A DNA stretch of 64,000 nucleotides from Candidatus Phyllobacterium onerii (GTDB taxonomy: Bacteria; Pseudomonadota; Alphaproteobacteria; Rhizobiales; Rhizobiaceae), in assembly GCF_028331445.1 (NCBI RefSeq), contig NZ_JAQMHX010000005.1, positions 248,001-312,000 of the forward strand. The letters are read 5' to 3'. A program made the position numbers and the translations under genes. The notes beneath the pieces were generated by a model, which worked only from the letters and a program-made list of their open reading frames with translations, was not told where the DNA came from and made no database searches. This document shows, one piece after another, positions 38,826 through 47,089 of the stretch. The stretch's first letter is position 1, and every line of letters starts with the position of its first letter.

Positions 38826-39746
38826 ATGAACATGGAAAATACAACCTCACAACAGGTGCAGGGTGTGTCGATGATGGCGGCGGCCATGTTCTTCCTGCCC
38901 GTGATGGATGCCATTGCCAAATGGCTTTCGACGGTGGACAGCGTCTCGCCGGCAACCGTAACGCTGTTCCGTTTTGCATTTCAGGCCATGCTTGCGGCGA
39001 TGATTATTATTGCCATGACCGGGGTCAAATCCTTAAGGCCCGTCAAGCTTTGGGGTAATCTGTTTCGCGGCGTTCTCATGGGTGTCGGCGGGCTTTGCTT
39101 CTATGCGGCGATCAAATACATGCCGCTGGCAGACGCCATAGCGGTGTTCTTCGTTGAACCGCTGATGCTGACGACTCTTTCGGCAATCCTGCTGAAGGAA
39201 CATGTCGGCTGGCGCAGGTGGACGGCCGTCGCTGTCGGTTTCATCGGCACGCTGATCGTTATTCAGCCCAGTTGGGAACTCTTCGGCTGGGTTTCGCTTT
39301 TGCCGCTCGGCACGGCAGCGTCGTTTGCCTTCTATCTTATCCTGAACCGACGTTATGGCACTGCCGACACAACGCTCGTCATGCAGTTATATGCGGGGGT
39401 AGGCGGTACGCTGACGACTCTCGTCGCGCTGTTCTTCGGCGCTGCCTTTGAAATCAGCGATATGACATTCGGCCTTCCTGCCAATGCCCTGTCATGGTCT
39501 TTGCTGTTCGCGATGGGTGTTATTGCGACAACGGGACACCAGCTGATCACCACCGCCTCTCGGCTTGCCCCCGCCTCGCTGCTGGCGCCGTTTCAATACC
39601 TCGAAATCGTCATGGCAGTGCTCATCGGGCTCTTTGTCTTCAGGGAATTTCCCACCGCATCGAAGTGGCTGGGGATCGCCATCATCGTTGCTTCCGGCGC
39701 CTATCTGATCTGGCGCGAAGGGAAAAAGCGCGAAGCGAGAGCCTGA
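38826..39746 (+). CDS. DMT-superfamily transporter (two EamA domains)
   Basis: 306 residues, ten hydrophobic segments in two EamA repeats. The first includes MMAAAMFFLPVMDAIAKWLS and LFRGVLMGVGGLCFYAAIKY; the second FAFYLILNRRYGTADTTLVM and LEIVMAVLIGLFVFREFPTA. Probable metabolite exporter, substrate unknown. In-frame ATGs at 38823, 38826 and 38832 cannot be separated; the open frame reaches 38559, but that part overlaps the inverted-repeat element and is not coding. Stop codon TGA lies within the first bases of repeat copy C. Confidence 0.88.
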   Translation: MNMENTTSQQVQGVSMMAAAMFFLPVMDAIAKWLSTVDSVSPATVTLFRFAFQAMLAAMIIIAMTGVKSLRPVKLWGNLFRGVLMGVGGLCFYAAIKYMPLADAIAVFFVEPLMLTTLSAILLKEHVGWRRWTAVAVGFIGTLIVIQPSWELFGWVSLLPLGTAASFAFYLILNRRYGTADTTLVMQLYAGVGGTLTTLVALFFGAAFEISDMTFGLPANALSWSLLFAMGVIATTGHQLITTASRLAPASLLAPFQYLEIVMAVLIGLFVFREFPTASKWLGIAIIVASGAYLIWREGKKREARA

Positions 39747-39881
39747 ACGAAAATTCGCCATGGAGGACTGCAAATGGCGTTTTTCTGCGCTCCGATGCTC
39801 ACGTACCAAAACGTACGCTGCGCTTCGGTGCTCGAAAACCACCATTTTCGCCACCCCCTGGCGGATTTTGGTTCGGGCTCT
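39738..39881. repeat. Palindromic intergenic repeat, copy C
   Basis: 144-bp imperfect palindrome overlapping the last 9 bp of the DMT transporter gene. Arms agagcctgaacgaaaattcg and the complement at 39862-39881 pair almost fully; the middle holds gctcacgtac and gtacgctgcgcttcggtgct. Very close to copy B in length and sequence. Confidence 0.8.
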
Positions 39882-39965
39882 AGCGAGCCTGCGCATAACT
39901 GACAAGAAGCAGTTGAGTAGAACGAAGTTTGGCAATAGAAACAAAGACCTGTTGGGAGGTTCGTT

Positions 39966-41978
39966 TTGTTCAAAAAGATACTGATTGCCAACCGCGGCGA
40001 GATTGCCTGCCGCGTCATTAAAACTGCATGCAAGATGGGGATTGCCACGGTTGCGGTTTATTCCGATGCGGATCGCGATGCGGTGCATGTGGAGATGGCC
40101 GACGAGGCCGTGCATATCGGGCCGGCTGCTGCTGCCGAAAGCTATCTCGTGGCGGACAAGATCATCGCAGCATGCAAGGAGACCGGTGCGGAAGCCGTTC
40201 ACCCCGGCTACGGGTTTCTCTCCGAGCGGGCTTCCTTTTGCGAGGCACTGGAAAAGCAGGGGATCATCTTCATCGGGCCAAAACCCAAGGCGATCATCGC
40301 CATGGGCGACAAGATCGAGTCGAAAAAATTCGCCAACGCAGCCAAGGTGAGCACGGTTCCAGGCTTTCTTGACGTCATCACCGACCCGGCCCATGCGGAG
40401 CGGATTGCGGGGGAGATCGGCTACCCGGTGATGATCAAGGCCTCGGCAGGCGGCGGCGGCAAGGGCATGCGCATCGCCTGGAGCAAATCGGAAGTGCGCG
40501 ACGGTTTCGAACGCGCGACCTCCGAGGCGCGCAATTCCTTCGGCGATGAGCGGGTCTTCATCGAGAAGTTCATCGTCGATCCGCGTCACATCGAAATCCA
40601 GTTGCTGGCTGATGCTTTCGGCAACTCCATCTATCTTGGCGAGCGCGAATGTTCGGTGCAGCGCCGCAACCAGAAGGTGGTGGAGGAAGCGCCGTCACCC
40701 TTTCTGGATGAGGCGACGCGCAAGGCGATGGGCGAGCAGGCGGTGGCGCTGGCCAAGGCGGTGGACTACCAGAGTGCCGGAACGGTCGAGTTCATCGTCG
40801 ACAAGGACCGCAATTTCTATTTCCTCGAAATGAACACGCGCCTGCAGGTGGAACACCCGGTGACCGAACTGATCACCGGGATCGATCTGGTCGAACAGAT
40901 GATCCGCATTGCGGCCGGTGAAAAGCTCGCGATCAGACAGGCGGATGTGAAGCTAAACGGCTGGGCTGTCGAAAGCCGGCTCTACGCGGAAGATCCGTAT
41001 CGCAATTTCCTGCCATCGATCGGGCGGCTGACCCGCTATCGCCCGCCGGCGGAGGGGCCGGTAGGCAAGGCGATCATCCGCAACGACACCGGCGTGACCG
41101 AGGGCTCGGAAATCTCGATGTTCTACGATCCGATGGTCGCCAAGCTCTGCACCTGGGCACCTACACGGCTCGAGGCCATCGATGCGATGGCGGATGCGCT
41201 GGATACATTCGTTGTCGATGGCATCGCGCACAACATCCCGTTTCTCGCTGCGCTGATGCAGCACCCGCGCTGGCGCGAGGGACGGCTTTCGACCGCCTTC
41301 ATCGCAGAGGAATTTCCGGATGGATTCAAGCCGATTTCGCCGTCACCGGAGGATCTCGATATATTGGCAGCGATCGCGCTGGCTGTCGAACTCGTGCGCA
41401 AGGAGCGGCTGGATCGATTGTCGGATCGTTTGCGGCCGCACACGGGCAAGATGCGCACGGAATGGGAGGTGCGGATCAAGGACGATTATGTGCCGATCAC
41501 GATCGCAAATTGTGCGGCCAAACCGCCTTCGAAGATCGAACTTTCAATTCGTGACGGCGATGTCGTTACCATTCGCAGCGACTGGCAGCCCGGCGACGCC
41601 GTATGGAGCGGTTATATCGACAAGCGCGCGGTGAAGGCGCAATTGCGCCCGGTGCTCAATGGCATGCGCATCGATTGGAGAGGCATGTCGATCATCGCGC
41701 ACGCCATGCAGAAGCACGTGGCGGCGCTGGAAAAGCTGATGCCGGTGAAGATACCGCCGGATACGTCCAAACTCTTGCTCTGCCCGATGCCCGGGCTGAT
41801 CGTCTCGATCAATGTGACGAAGGGTCAGGAGGTCAAGGCGGGCGAAACGCTGGCCATCGTCGAGGCGATGAAGATGGAGAACGTCTTGCGTGCCGACCGC
41901 GATCTGACAGTGTCGGTGATCAACGCCAAGCAGGGCGACAGCCTGGCGGTGGATGCGGTGATCATGGAATTCATCTAG
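39966..41978 (+). CDS. pccA: Propionyl-CoA carboxylase alpha (biotin carboxylase + biotin carrier)
   Basis: 670 residues. TTG start: GGGAGG lies 7 nt before TTG 39966, which encodes the first residue of [14 protein letters not shown]. Biotin carboxylase (1-450) has ATP-binding [32 protein letters not shown] and [17 protein letters not shown] PccA-type middle domain (about 470-590) follows. The carrier domain ends the protein, with the biotinylated Lys636 in [10 protein letters not shown]. Works with PccB (6880-8412) to make methylmalonyl-CoA; the bkd operon upstream would supply propionyl-CoA from valine and isoleucine. Confidence 0.95.
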   Translation: MFKKILIANRGEIACRVIKTACKMGIATVAVYSDADRDAVHVEMADEAVHIGPAAAAESYLVADKIIAACKETGAEAVHPGYGFLSERASFCEALEKQGIIFIGPKPKAIIAMGDKIESKKFANAAKVSTVPGFLDVITDPAHAERIAGEIGYPVMIKASAGGGGKGMRIAWSKSEVRDGFERATSEARNSFGDERVFIEKFIVDPRHIEIQLLADAFGNSIYLGERECSVQRRNQKVVEEAPSPFLDEATRKAMGEQAVALAKAVDYQSAGTVEFIVDKDRNFYFLEMNTRLQVEHPVTELITGIDLVEQMIRIAAGEKLAIRQADVKLNGWAVESRLYAEDPYRNFLPSIGRLTRYRPPAEGPVGKAIIRNDTGVTEGSEISMFYDPMVAKLCTWAPTRLEAIDAMADALDTFVVDGIAHNIPFLAALMQHPRWREGRLSTAFIAEEFPDGFKPISPSPEDLDILAAIALAVELVRKERLDRLSDRLRPHTGKMRTEWEVRIKDDYVPITIANCAAKPPSKIELSIRDGDVVTIRSDWQPGDAVWSGYIDKRAVKAQLRPVLNGMRIDWRGMSIIAHAMQKHVAALEKLMPVKIPPDTSKLLLCPMPGLIVSINVTKGQEVKAGETLAIVEAMKMENVLRADRDLTVSVINAKQGDSLAVDAVIMEFI

Positions 41979-42119
41979 AGACCTTTACCAATCCACCCCG
42001 ACGGCCATCTGATGCGACTTTCTGCGCTTCCGGTGCTCACGGACCAATAAGTCCGCTGCGCTCCGGTTCTCGGGAATCACACCAGCTGACTCATAGGGCT
42101 GAATTCTCAAAAGGTCTCT
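41978..42119. repeat. Palindromic intergenic repeat, copy D
   Basis: 142 bp between convergent pccA and lipB. Outer arms agagaccttt (41978-41987) and aaaggtctct (42110-42119) are exact complements. The left arm starts at the pccA stop codon and the right arm lies in the last codons of lipB. The centre has ggtgctcacggacc and ggtccgctgcgctcc-type halves, diverged from copies B and C. Confidence 0.65.
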
Positions 42120-42828
42120 GCGCCGCGCCAAACACATCCTCGAACGCGTCGTACAGCGCCCGGTCGAGGTCGTGCATTTCCACCGGCAATCCGAGATCGA
42201 CAAGGCTGGTGACGCCGTGCCCGCGAACGCCGCACGGCACGATGCCGTCGAAATGCGCAAGCTCCGGTTCGACGTTGATCGAGATGCCATGGAAGCTGAC
42301 CCATTTGCGCAGGCGGATGCCGATGGCGGCGATCTTGTCCTCGGCCGGTGAGCCATCGGACAGGGCAGGCCGCTCCGGCCGCATCACCCAGACGCCGACG
42401 CGATCCTCGCGCCGCTCGCCCCTGACGTTGAACGCGGCGAGGGTGGCGATGATCCATTGTTCGAGCGCGGTGACGAAGGCACGGATATCCTCACGCCGCC
42501 GCTTCAGATCGAGCATGACATAGGCAACGCGCTGGCCCGGACCATGATAGGTGTATTCGCCGCCGCGGCCTGTGGCGTAAACGGGAAATCTGTCGGAGAC
42601 GAGGAGATCACCCGCCTTGGCGCTGGTGCCTGCCGTATAGAGCGGCGGGTGCTCGACGAGCCAGACGAGCTCGCGCGCCGTGCCGTCCCTGATCGCCGCA
42701 ACGCGGCTCTCCATGAAGGCAAGTGCCGCATCATAATCTGTGAGGCCATCGGTGATCAGCCATTCGACGGGGGGCGACAAGTCCCGGGCGAGGAATGCGG
42801 GGGCGAGATCGTCGCGGTTGGTCTTCAT
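42091..42828 (-). CDS. lipB: Lipoyl(octanoyl) transferase
   Basis: Transfers octanoate from ACP to lipoyl domains, needed by the bkd E2 and similar enzymes. 245 residues from ATG 42828 ([12 protein letters not shown]), chosen by family length; the ribosome site is weak and the frame extends to 42960. Motifs: [20 protein letters not shown], the catalytic Lys in [18 protein letters not shown] and the catalytic Cys in [17 protein letters not shown]. Converges on pccA; the end overlaps repeat copy D. Confidence 0.94.
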   Translation of the reverse strand: MKTNRDDLAPAFLARDLSPPVEWLITDGLTDYDAALAFMESRVAAIRDGTARELVWLVEHPPLYTAGTSAKAGDLLVSDRFPVYATGRGGEYTYHGPGQRVAYVMLDLKRRREDIRAFVTALEQWIIATLAAFNVRGERREDRVGVWVMRPERPALSDGSPAEDKIAAIGIRLRKWVSFHGISINVEPELAHFDGIVPCGVRGHGVTSLVDLGLPVEMHDLDRALYDAFEDVFGAAQRPFENSAL

Positions 42829-43057
42829 GATGCGAATTTCATATCCGGTTATGGTTGCCTGCGCCGAACGTTTGACGATGTTCAGAATGGGTGCGCCGGA
42901 TATGGACCTTTTCGCAGCGGATTTCCAGTCGAATGCAGCTTGGGCGTGTTTCGCCCGCATTGATGAAAAACAATTGCGATAGTCGACGATAGGGCTTGTT
43001 TAGCTGAAACCTATTTGCTACTAGCGCCAAGCCGACATGTTCGGCTTCTACCACAGT

Positions 43058-43142
43058 GCGGTCGTGGCGGAATTGGTAGACGCGCAGCGTTGAGGTCGCT
43101 GTGTCGCAAGACGTGGAAGTTCGAGTCTTCTCGACCGCACCA
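43058..43142 (+). tRNA. tRNA-Leu (anticodon GAG)
   Basis: 85 nt including an encoded CCA. Acceptor stem GCGGTCG/CGACCGC, D-arm with GGCGGAATTGGTAGACGC, anticodon stem CAGCG/CGCTG around the loop TTGAGGT (GAG at 43092-43094). A long variable arm (TGTCGCAAGACGT) marks class II, and the T-arm contains GTTCGAGTC. Followed by a strong terminator. Confidence 0.97.
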
Positions 43143-43170
43143 TTTCACTTTCATCAAGTGATGATTGTAT

Positions 43171-43204
43171 TGCAAAAATGGCGGCTTCGTGCCGCCATTT
43201 TGCA
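43171..43204 (+). terminator. Terminator of tRNA-Leu
   Basis: Stem AAAATGGCGGC/GCCGCCATTTT (43175-43185 and 43191-43201) around TTCGT, extending with TGCA at both ends, then a T-containing tail. About 30 nt after the tRNA. Confidence 0.8.
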
Positions 43205-43271
43205 TTTTGGCCCCCATTCACCCGCGGGTATGGCAGACCCTCCGTGCGGGAGCTCAGCCTTCTGCAGACGT

Positions 43272-43290
43272 TGTTACCGTAACGTACTTG
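43272..43290 (+). promoter_or_regulatory. Shared 19-bp element, SulP side
   Basis: TGTTACCGTAACGTACTTG, containing the 11-bp palindrome GTTAC-C-GTAAC, about 150 bp before the SulP start. The same 19 bp occurs in reverse orientation at 48927-48945, upstream of the sulfatase gene. Flanking sequence is unrelated, so this looks like a conserved protein-binding site and not a duplicated segment. Confidence 0.6.
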
Positions 43291-43439
43291 CGCCTCCGGT
43301 AAACATGAATGAGGCTACGGGAACGCCAGATCTCCCGCAGACTATAGCTGCGTCGTTGAAACTGCGAATGAGCAGTCGGATCGGAAGCGTTTCCTGGAGC
43401 ATTGACAATGATAGTTGCCGCAAGCCAGAGGTCCAGGCC

Positions 43440-45185
43440 ATGACCTTGTCCATCCCCGTTTTCAGGAGCCTGAGGGGATATCGAGCCAGTTGGCTGCCGA
43501 GTGACATATCGGCCGGGCTCGCGGTCGCCGCAGTTGGCTTGCCAAGTGCCATTGCCTACCCGGCGATCGTCGGCTTGCCTCTGGAAACGGGGCTCTATGC
43601 AAGCATAGCGGCTCCGATAGGCTACGCGTTGTTCGGTCCTTCCAGGATACTGATTGTCGGGCCAGACGCGGCTACCATGACCGTGCTGGCAGCGGCCGTA
43701 ACATCGATCGTCGTCTCCCTGCCGGCGGACGCATCGGTAGATCGTGCCATGGTTGCATCGCTGATCGCCCTCGTTGTGGGAGTGATATGCTTGGCAGCTC
43801 GTCTTTTGCGTCTCGGCGTTGTGGCAACGTTTCTCTCGCGCCCGATCCTCGTCGGGTTCTTCGCCGGCATTTCCGTATCGATCATCGTTGGACAGATCGG
43901 CCGCCTGACTGGGCTGTCGATTCAATCGGACGGGCTCATAGCGCCATTCGTTGAACTCATCAACGAGAGCGCCGCCATAAATTGGCCATCGCTTCTGCTC
44001 GGATTGTCCATGTTCATTCTTTTGCAGGTGGTCAGGGTTTCCCGCCTGCCCGTACCGGGCCCGGTCATTGTCGTCGTGGTTTCGGCCATCCTGTCGGTAC
44101 TTTTCAATTTCCAACAGATGGGCATTGCCGTTATCGGCGACATCCCCTTTGCGCTGCCATCCATCTCGATACCTTCTGTAGCTGCTCTTCCACTGGATCG
44201 AATTGTGCTGGGTGCGGCCGCTGTTTTTCTGGTGAGCTTTGGATCGGGCATTGTTGCGGCCCGCAGTTTCGCAGGGCGCTCCGGTGAACATGTCGACGCC
44301 AATCAGGAACTGATCGGGCTGGGCGCGGGCAACATTGCCGCTGGCCTCTTCGGGGCATTTCCAATCAGCGTCTCGGACTCCCGGACGGCGATCTGTTTTT
44401 CGACAGGTGGAAAATCTCAGGTGGCGGGGCTCGTCTCGGCTGCAGCGCTGATAGCGACGCTACTCTATTTCAGCGATGCGATGCGGATTCTCCCCATCCC
44501 CGCACTCGGTGCCATTCTGGTAGCCGCTGCTCTCAGCCTGATCGATATCGCAGAGTTGAGACACATCTGGCGTATCAGCCGCGCCGAGTTCGTTTTTGCG
44601 CTTATCACAATGTGGGGCGCCATAAGCTTCGGTGTACTGGCCGGGGTGGTGATCGCTATCGCCGCAACGCTTGTTCACCTCGTGCGTCAGATGATGTTTC
44701 CGCGGGACGCTCTACTCGGCCGTCTCGGCAGTCGTGAAGGCCTCTACAAGCTGCACCGCTTCCCTCAGGCTCGCCCGATCCCAGGTCTGGCCCTCTATAT
44801 AATCCAGGGCAGCCTGTTGTTTTTCAATGCCGACTACGTTCGGGAGCGCATCAGAACCATTGCCTCCGGTTTACCTGCCGGGACCCGCTGGTTCGTTATC
44901 GACGCCAGTGCAATTGCCCAGATCGACAGCACCGCCCTTGCCATGCTCGATGACATCAGAGGCGATCTGGCAGCGGATGGAATGACACTGGGCATCGCCG
45001 AGTTGCACGCCGAGGTGAAGAAGATGCTGGAACGGAGCGGTCTGCTAGAGAGTATCGGGCCCCAGTATGTTTTCGAGGATGTGGAGGATGCAATACGCGG
45101 CTTCAATGCCAGGCAGAACGGACTTTCCGAGCGGCCGGTTGCAGCTTCAACAGGACTTCAAGTGCAGACACCAGAGGGAGGATAA
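43440..45185 (+). CDS. SulP family anion transporter with STAS domain
   Basis: 581 residues. Inner-membrane SLC26/SulP carrier, which takes up sulfate, bicarbonate or other anions. The N-terminal signature LPSDISAGLAVAAVGLPSAIAYPAIVGLP is followed by ten or more membrane segments. A C-terminal STAS domain (about 450-560) has WFVIDASAIAQIDSTALAMLDDI. ATG 43440 (MTLSIPVFRSLRGY) is the natural N-terminus. The frame runs back into the tRNA gene at 43101 and has an ATG at 43305, but the shared promoter element at 43272 argues against these. First gene of an operon with PPK2. Confidence 0.92.
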   Translation: MTLSIPVFRSLRGYRASWLPSDISAGLAVAAVGLPSAIAYPAIVGLPLETGLYASIAAPIGYALFGPSRILIVGPDAATMTVLAAAVTSIVVSLPADASVDRAMVASLIALVVGVICLAARLLRLGVVATFLSRPILVGFFAGISVSIIVGQIGRLTGLSIQSDGLIAPFVELINESAAINWPSLLLGLSMFILLQVVRVSRLPVPGPVIVVVVSAILSVLFNFQQMGIAVIGDIPFALPSISIPSVAALPLDRIVLGAAAVFLVSFGSGIVAARSFAGRSGEHVDANQELIGLGAGNIAAGLFGAFPISVSDSRTAICFSTGGKSQVAGLVSAAALIATLLYFSDAMRILPIPALGAILVAAALSLIDIAELRHIWRISRAEFVFALITMWGAISFGVLAGVVIAIAATLVHLVRQMMFPRDALLGRLGSREGLYKLHRFPQARPIPGLALYIIQGSLLFFNADYVRERIRTIASGLPAGTRWFVIDASAIAQIDSTALAMLDDIRGDLAADGMTLGIAELHAEVKKMLERSGLLESIGPQYVFEDVEDAIRGFNARQNGLSERPVAASTGLQVQTPEGG

Positions 45186-45189
45186 TGTG

Positions 45190-46014
45190 ATGAACAAACA
45201 CGACAACACATTGCGGGAAGAGGAGCATGTCGAACACAAGAAGCTCGGCAAGGACCGCTACGAAAAGCAAATGAAAAAGCTTCAGATCGAGCTCGCGCAT
45301 TTGCAGGCATGGGTGAAGAAATCCGGCGCCCGCGTTATAATCCTGTTCGAAGGCCGCGATGCAGCCGGGAAAGGCGGCATGATCAAGCGGATCACGGAAC
45401 GGGTCAGCCCGCGCGTGTTTCGCGTCATTGCGCTTCCGTCGCCAAGCGACCGGGAGAAATCGCAGATCTTCATGCAGCGCTACCTTCAACATTTTCCCGC
45501 GGCGGGAGAGATCATCATCTTCGACAGAAGCTGGTACAACCGCGCGGGCGTCGAGCGGGTCATGGGATTTACTTCCGAAAAGACAGTGCGGCGCTTTCTC
45601 GAACTTGTCCCGCAGTATGAAGCCACGATCGTTGAAAGCGGCATCATATTGCTCAAATATTTCCTGACCGTCGGCGAAGAAGAGCAGGAGCGCCGGTTCC
45701 GCCGTCGCATCGACGATCCCTTGCGCCAATGGAAACTCAGTCCGATGGATGTCACGTCGTATCAACGCTGGTGGGACTATTCCCGCGCTTACGACGAAAT
45801 GCTGAGGATGACGGACGGCCGCGATGCTCCGTGGTGGCTTGTGCCATCCGACGACAAGGAGCGCGCGCGCATCAACTGCATTTCGCACATCCTCAAGTCG
45901 ATCCCTTACGAACGGGTCAAGTTTGACGCGCCGAATCTCGGCAAGCGGCAAAAGCGGCCCAACGACTATATCGCGCCAGAGGCTACCCCCGCCGTGGTCC
46001 CCGACGTGCTTTGA
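45190..46014 (+). CDS. ppk2: Polyphosphate kinase 2
   Basis: 274 residues, single PPK2 domain. Uses polyphosphate to phosphorylate nucleotides (class I, nucleoside diphosphates, by domain form; the exact class is uncertain). Walker A FEGRDAAGKGG (about 54-64), Walker B IIIFDRSWYNRAGVERVMG, and lid RRIDDPLRQWKLSPMD. A lysine/glutamate-rich N-terminal helix precedes. ATG 45190 has GGAGG 8 nt upstream and lies 4 bp after SulP, so the two are translated together. Pairing with an anion carrier and a sulfatase is unusual. Confidence 0.93.
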   Translation: MNKHDNTLREEEHVEHKKLGKDRYEKQMKKLQIELAHLQAWVKKSGARVIILFEGRDAAGKGGMIKRITERVSPRVFRVIALPSPSDREKSQIFMQRYLQHFPAAGEIIIFDRSWYNRAGVERVMGFTSEKTVRRFLELVPQYEATIVESGIILLKYFLTVGEEEQERRFRRRIDDPLRQWKLSPMDVTSYQRWWDYSRAYDEMLRMTDGRDAPWWLVPSDDKERARINCISHILKSIPYERVKFDAPNLGKRQKRPNDYIAPEATPAVVPDVL

Positions 46015-46059
46015 AGACGGTATCCGTCGAGCAACTTCGTCAACGAAAGGATCAAGCAG

Positions 46060-46533
46060 ATGCCAGAGAAAAAAGAACATCTAGATATGAACGCGATGCC
46101 CCCAAGCGCGGAGGAAATTCGCAAGGAAGTCATACGGCGTGCAAGGGAGGAAGACGAAAAACAGGCGAAAGCAAAGGCAGTACAGGAGAAGAAGGCTACC
46201 GACTTCGCTGAAGATTTCCTCAAGAACCACGTCAGCGAAGCAGACGTTCTCGCGGTTCGCCGGCTTGTGGCAAATGCTGTCCAGGCGGGAAAATTCGAGG
46301 CTATGGTCTATAGCTTTTCATCGGATCTTTGTTCGGACAGCGGTCGCGCAATAAACAGCGGCGACAAAGACTGGCCGGAAACGCTGCAAGGCAAGGCAAA
46401 GGAGTTTTATGAACGCTATCAGCAATTTGCCAAGCCGCAGGGTTTCAAGCTCAAGGCAATGGTCATCAGCTTCCCCAACGGAATGCCCGGCGATGTCGGC
46501 TTCTTCCTGAACTGGGGTTCAGATCGCGTTTAA
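46060..46533 (+). CDS. Hypothetical cytoplasmic protein
   Basis: 157 residues, ATG 46060 with AAAGGA upstream, 45 bp after ppk2. A charged coiled-coil-like start (SAEEIRKEVIRRAREEDEKQ) is followed by a compact domain, from VLAVRRLVANAVQAGKFEAM to ISFPNGMPGDVGFFLNWGSD. No signal peptide or membrane span. I recognise no named family. Probably the third gene of the SulP-PPK2 transcript. Confidence 0.7.
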   Translation: MPEKKEHLDMNAMPPSAEEIRKEVIRRAREEDEKQAKAKAVQEKKATDFAEDFLKNHVSEADVLAVRRLVANAVQAGKFEAMVYSFSSDLCSDSGRAINSGDKDWPETLQGKAKEFYERYQQFAKPQGFKLKAMVISFPNGMPGDVGFFLNWGSDRV

Positions 46534-46616
46534 GGCGGCTTTGTTGATATCGCCGATCCATAAGATGACCGCTGCAGGCGGTAAACGATATTTGCCCAGA
46601 AGCCGGGAGGTGGAAA

Positions 46617-47018
46617 ATGCCGTCTGTAGTCCACGATGCCGAGAAGGTCGGTAAGAGAGAAAGCGCGAGCACAAGGGTCAGTCGGATCATTGCTATGACG
46701 ATTGCCCTGACCCTCGTGCTTGGCGCGAGCTTCGGTAACCCTGCACTCGCGGACGAGCCGACCTTCGCCAAACTTCAGGCAATGTGCAGAGACAGGAAAG
46801 ATGAGCTGAGACACGGTTTTTGTATCGGGTTCCTTGAAGCTATCGCCCTGCGTGTTGCAAAGGAAAACAAACATTGCGCACTGCTTCAAAGATATATCGA
46901 CAGTCCCAACGCAAATCTCGCGTTCTCCGATTTGATAGCCGATCTGGATCCAATGGAGTATTCAGGCAGCGCTCTCAAATCGGTGGAAAAGTTCTTTCTC
47001 AACAGGGGCTGCAACTGA
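46617..47018 (+). CDS. Small exported protein, Rap1a/Tai-like
   Basis: 133 residues, ATG 46617 with GGGAGG 6 nt upstream. A signal peptide (IIAMTIALTLVLGASFGNPALA) precedes a short domain with LQAMCRDRKDELRHGFCIGFLEAIA and a terminal cysteine (NRGCN). The C-x(n)-CxGF(L/Y) pattern resembles the Rap1a/Tai family, whose founding members protect against type VI amidase effectors. No effector or T6SS gene is visible, so an immunity role is not supported here. Family call tentative. Confidence 0.6.
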   Translation: MPSVVHDAEKVGKRESASTRVSRIIAMTIALTLVLGASFGNPALADEPTFAKLQAMCRDRKDELRHGFCIGFLEAIALRVAKENKHCALLQRYIDSPNANLAFSDLIADLDPMEYSGSALKSVEKFFLNRGCN

Positions 47019-47089
47019 CTGAGGGAGATTCTCGGTGGGGACGATTGAAGCTGAACGGCCCACCGACCGTCCAGCAATTATAAAGAAGT

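Noticed and set aside
43101-43439. N-terminal extension of SulP reaching into the tRNA-Leu gene
   Set aside because: The frame is open, but it crosses the tRNA, its terminator and the shared promoter element, and SulP proteins begin near 43440.
46617-47018. Type VI secretion immunity gene
   Set aside because: The Rap1a/Tai resemblance is weak and there is no effector or T6SS gene nearby.
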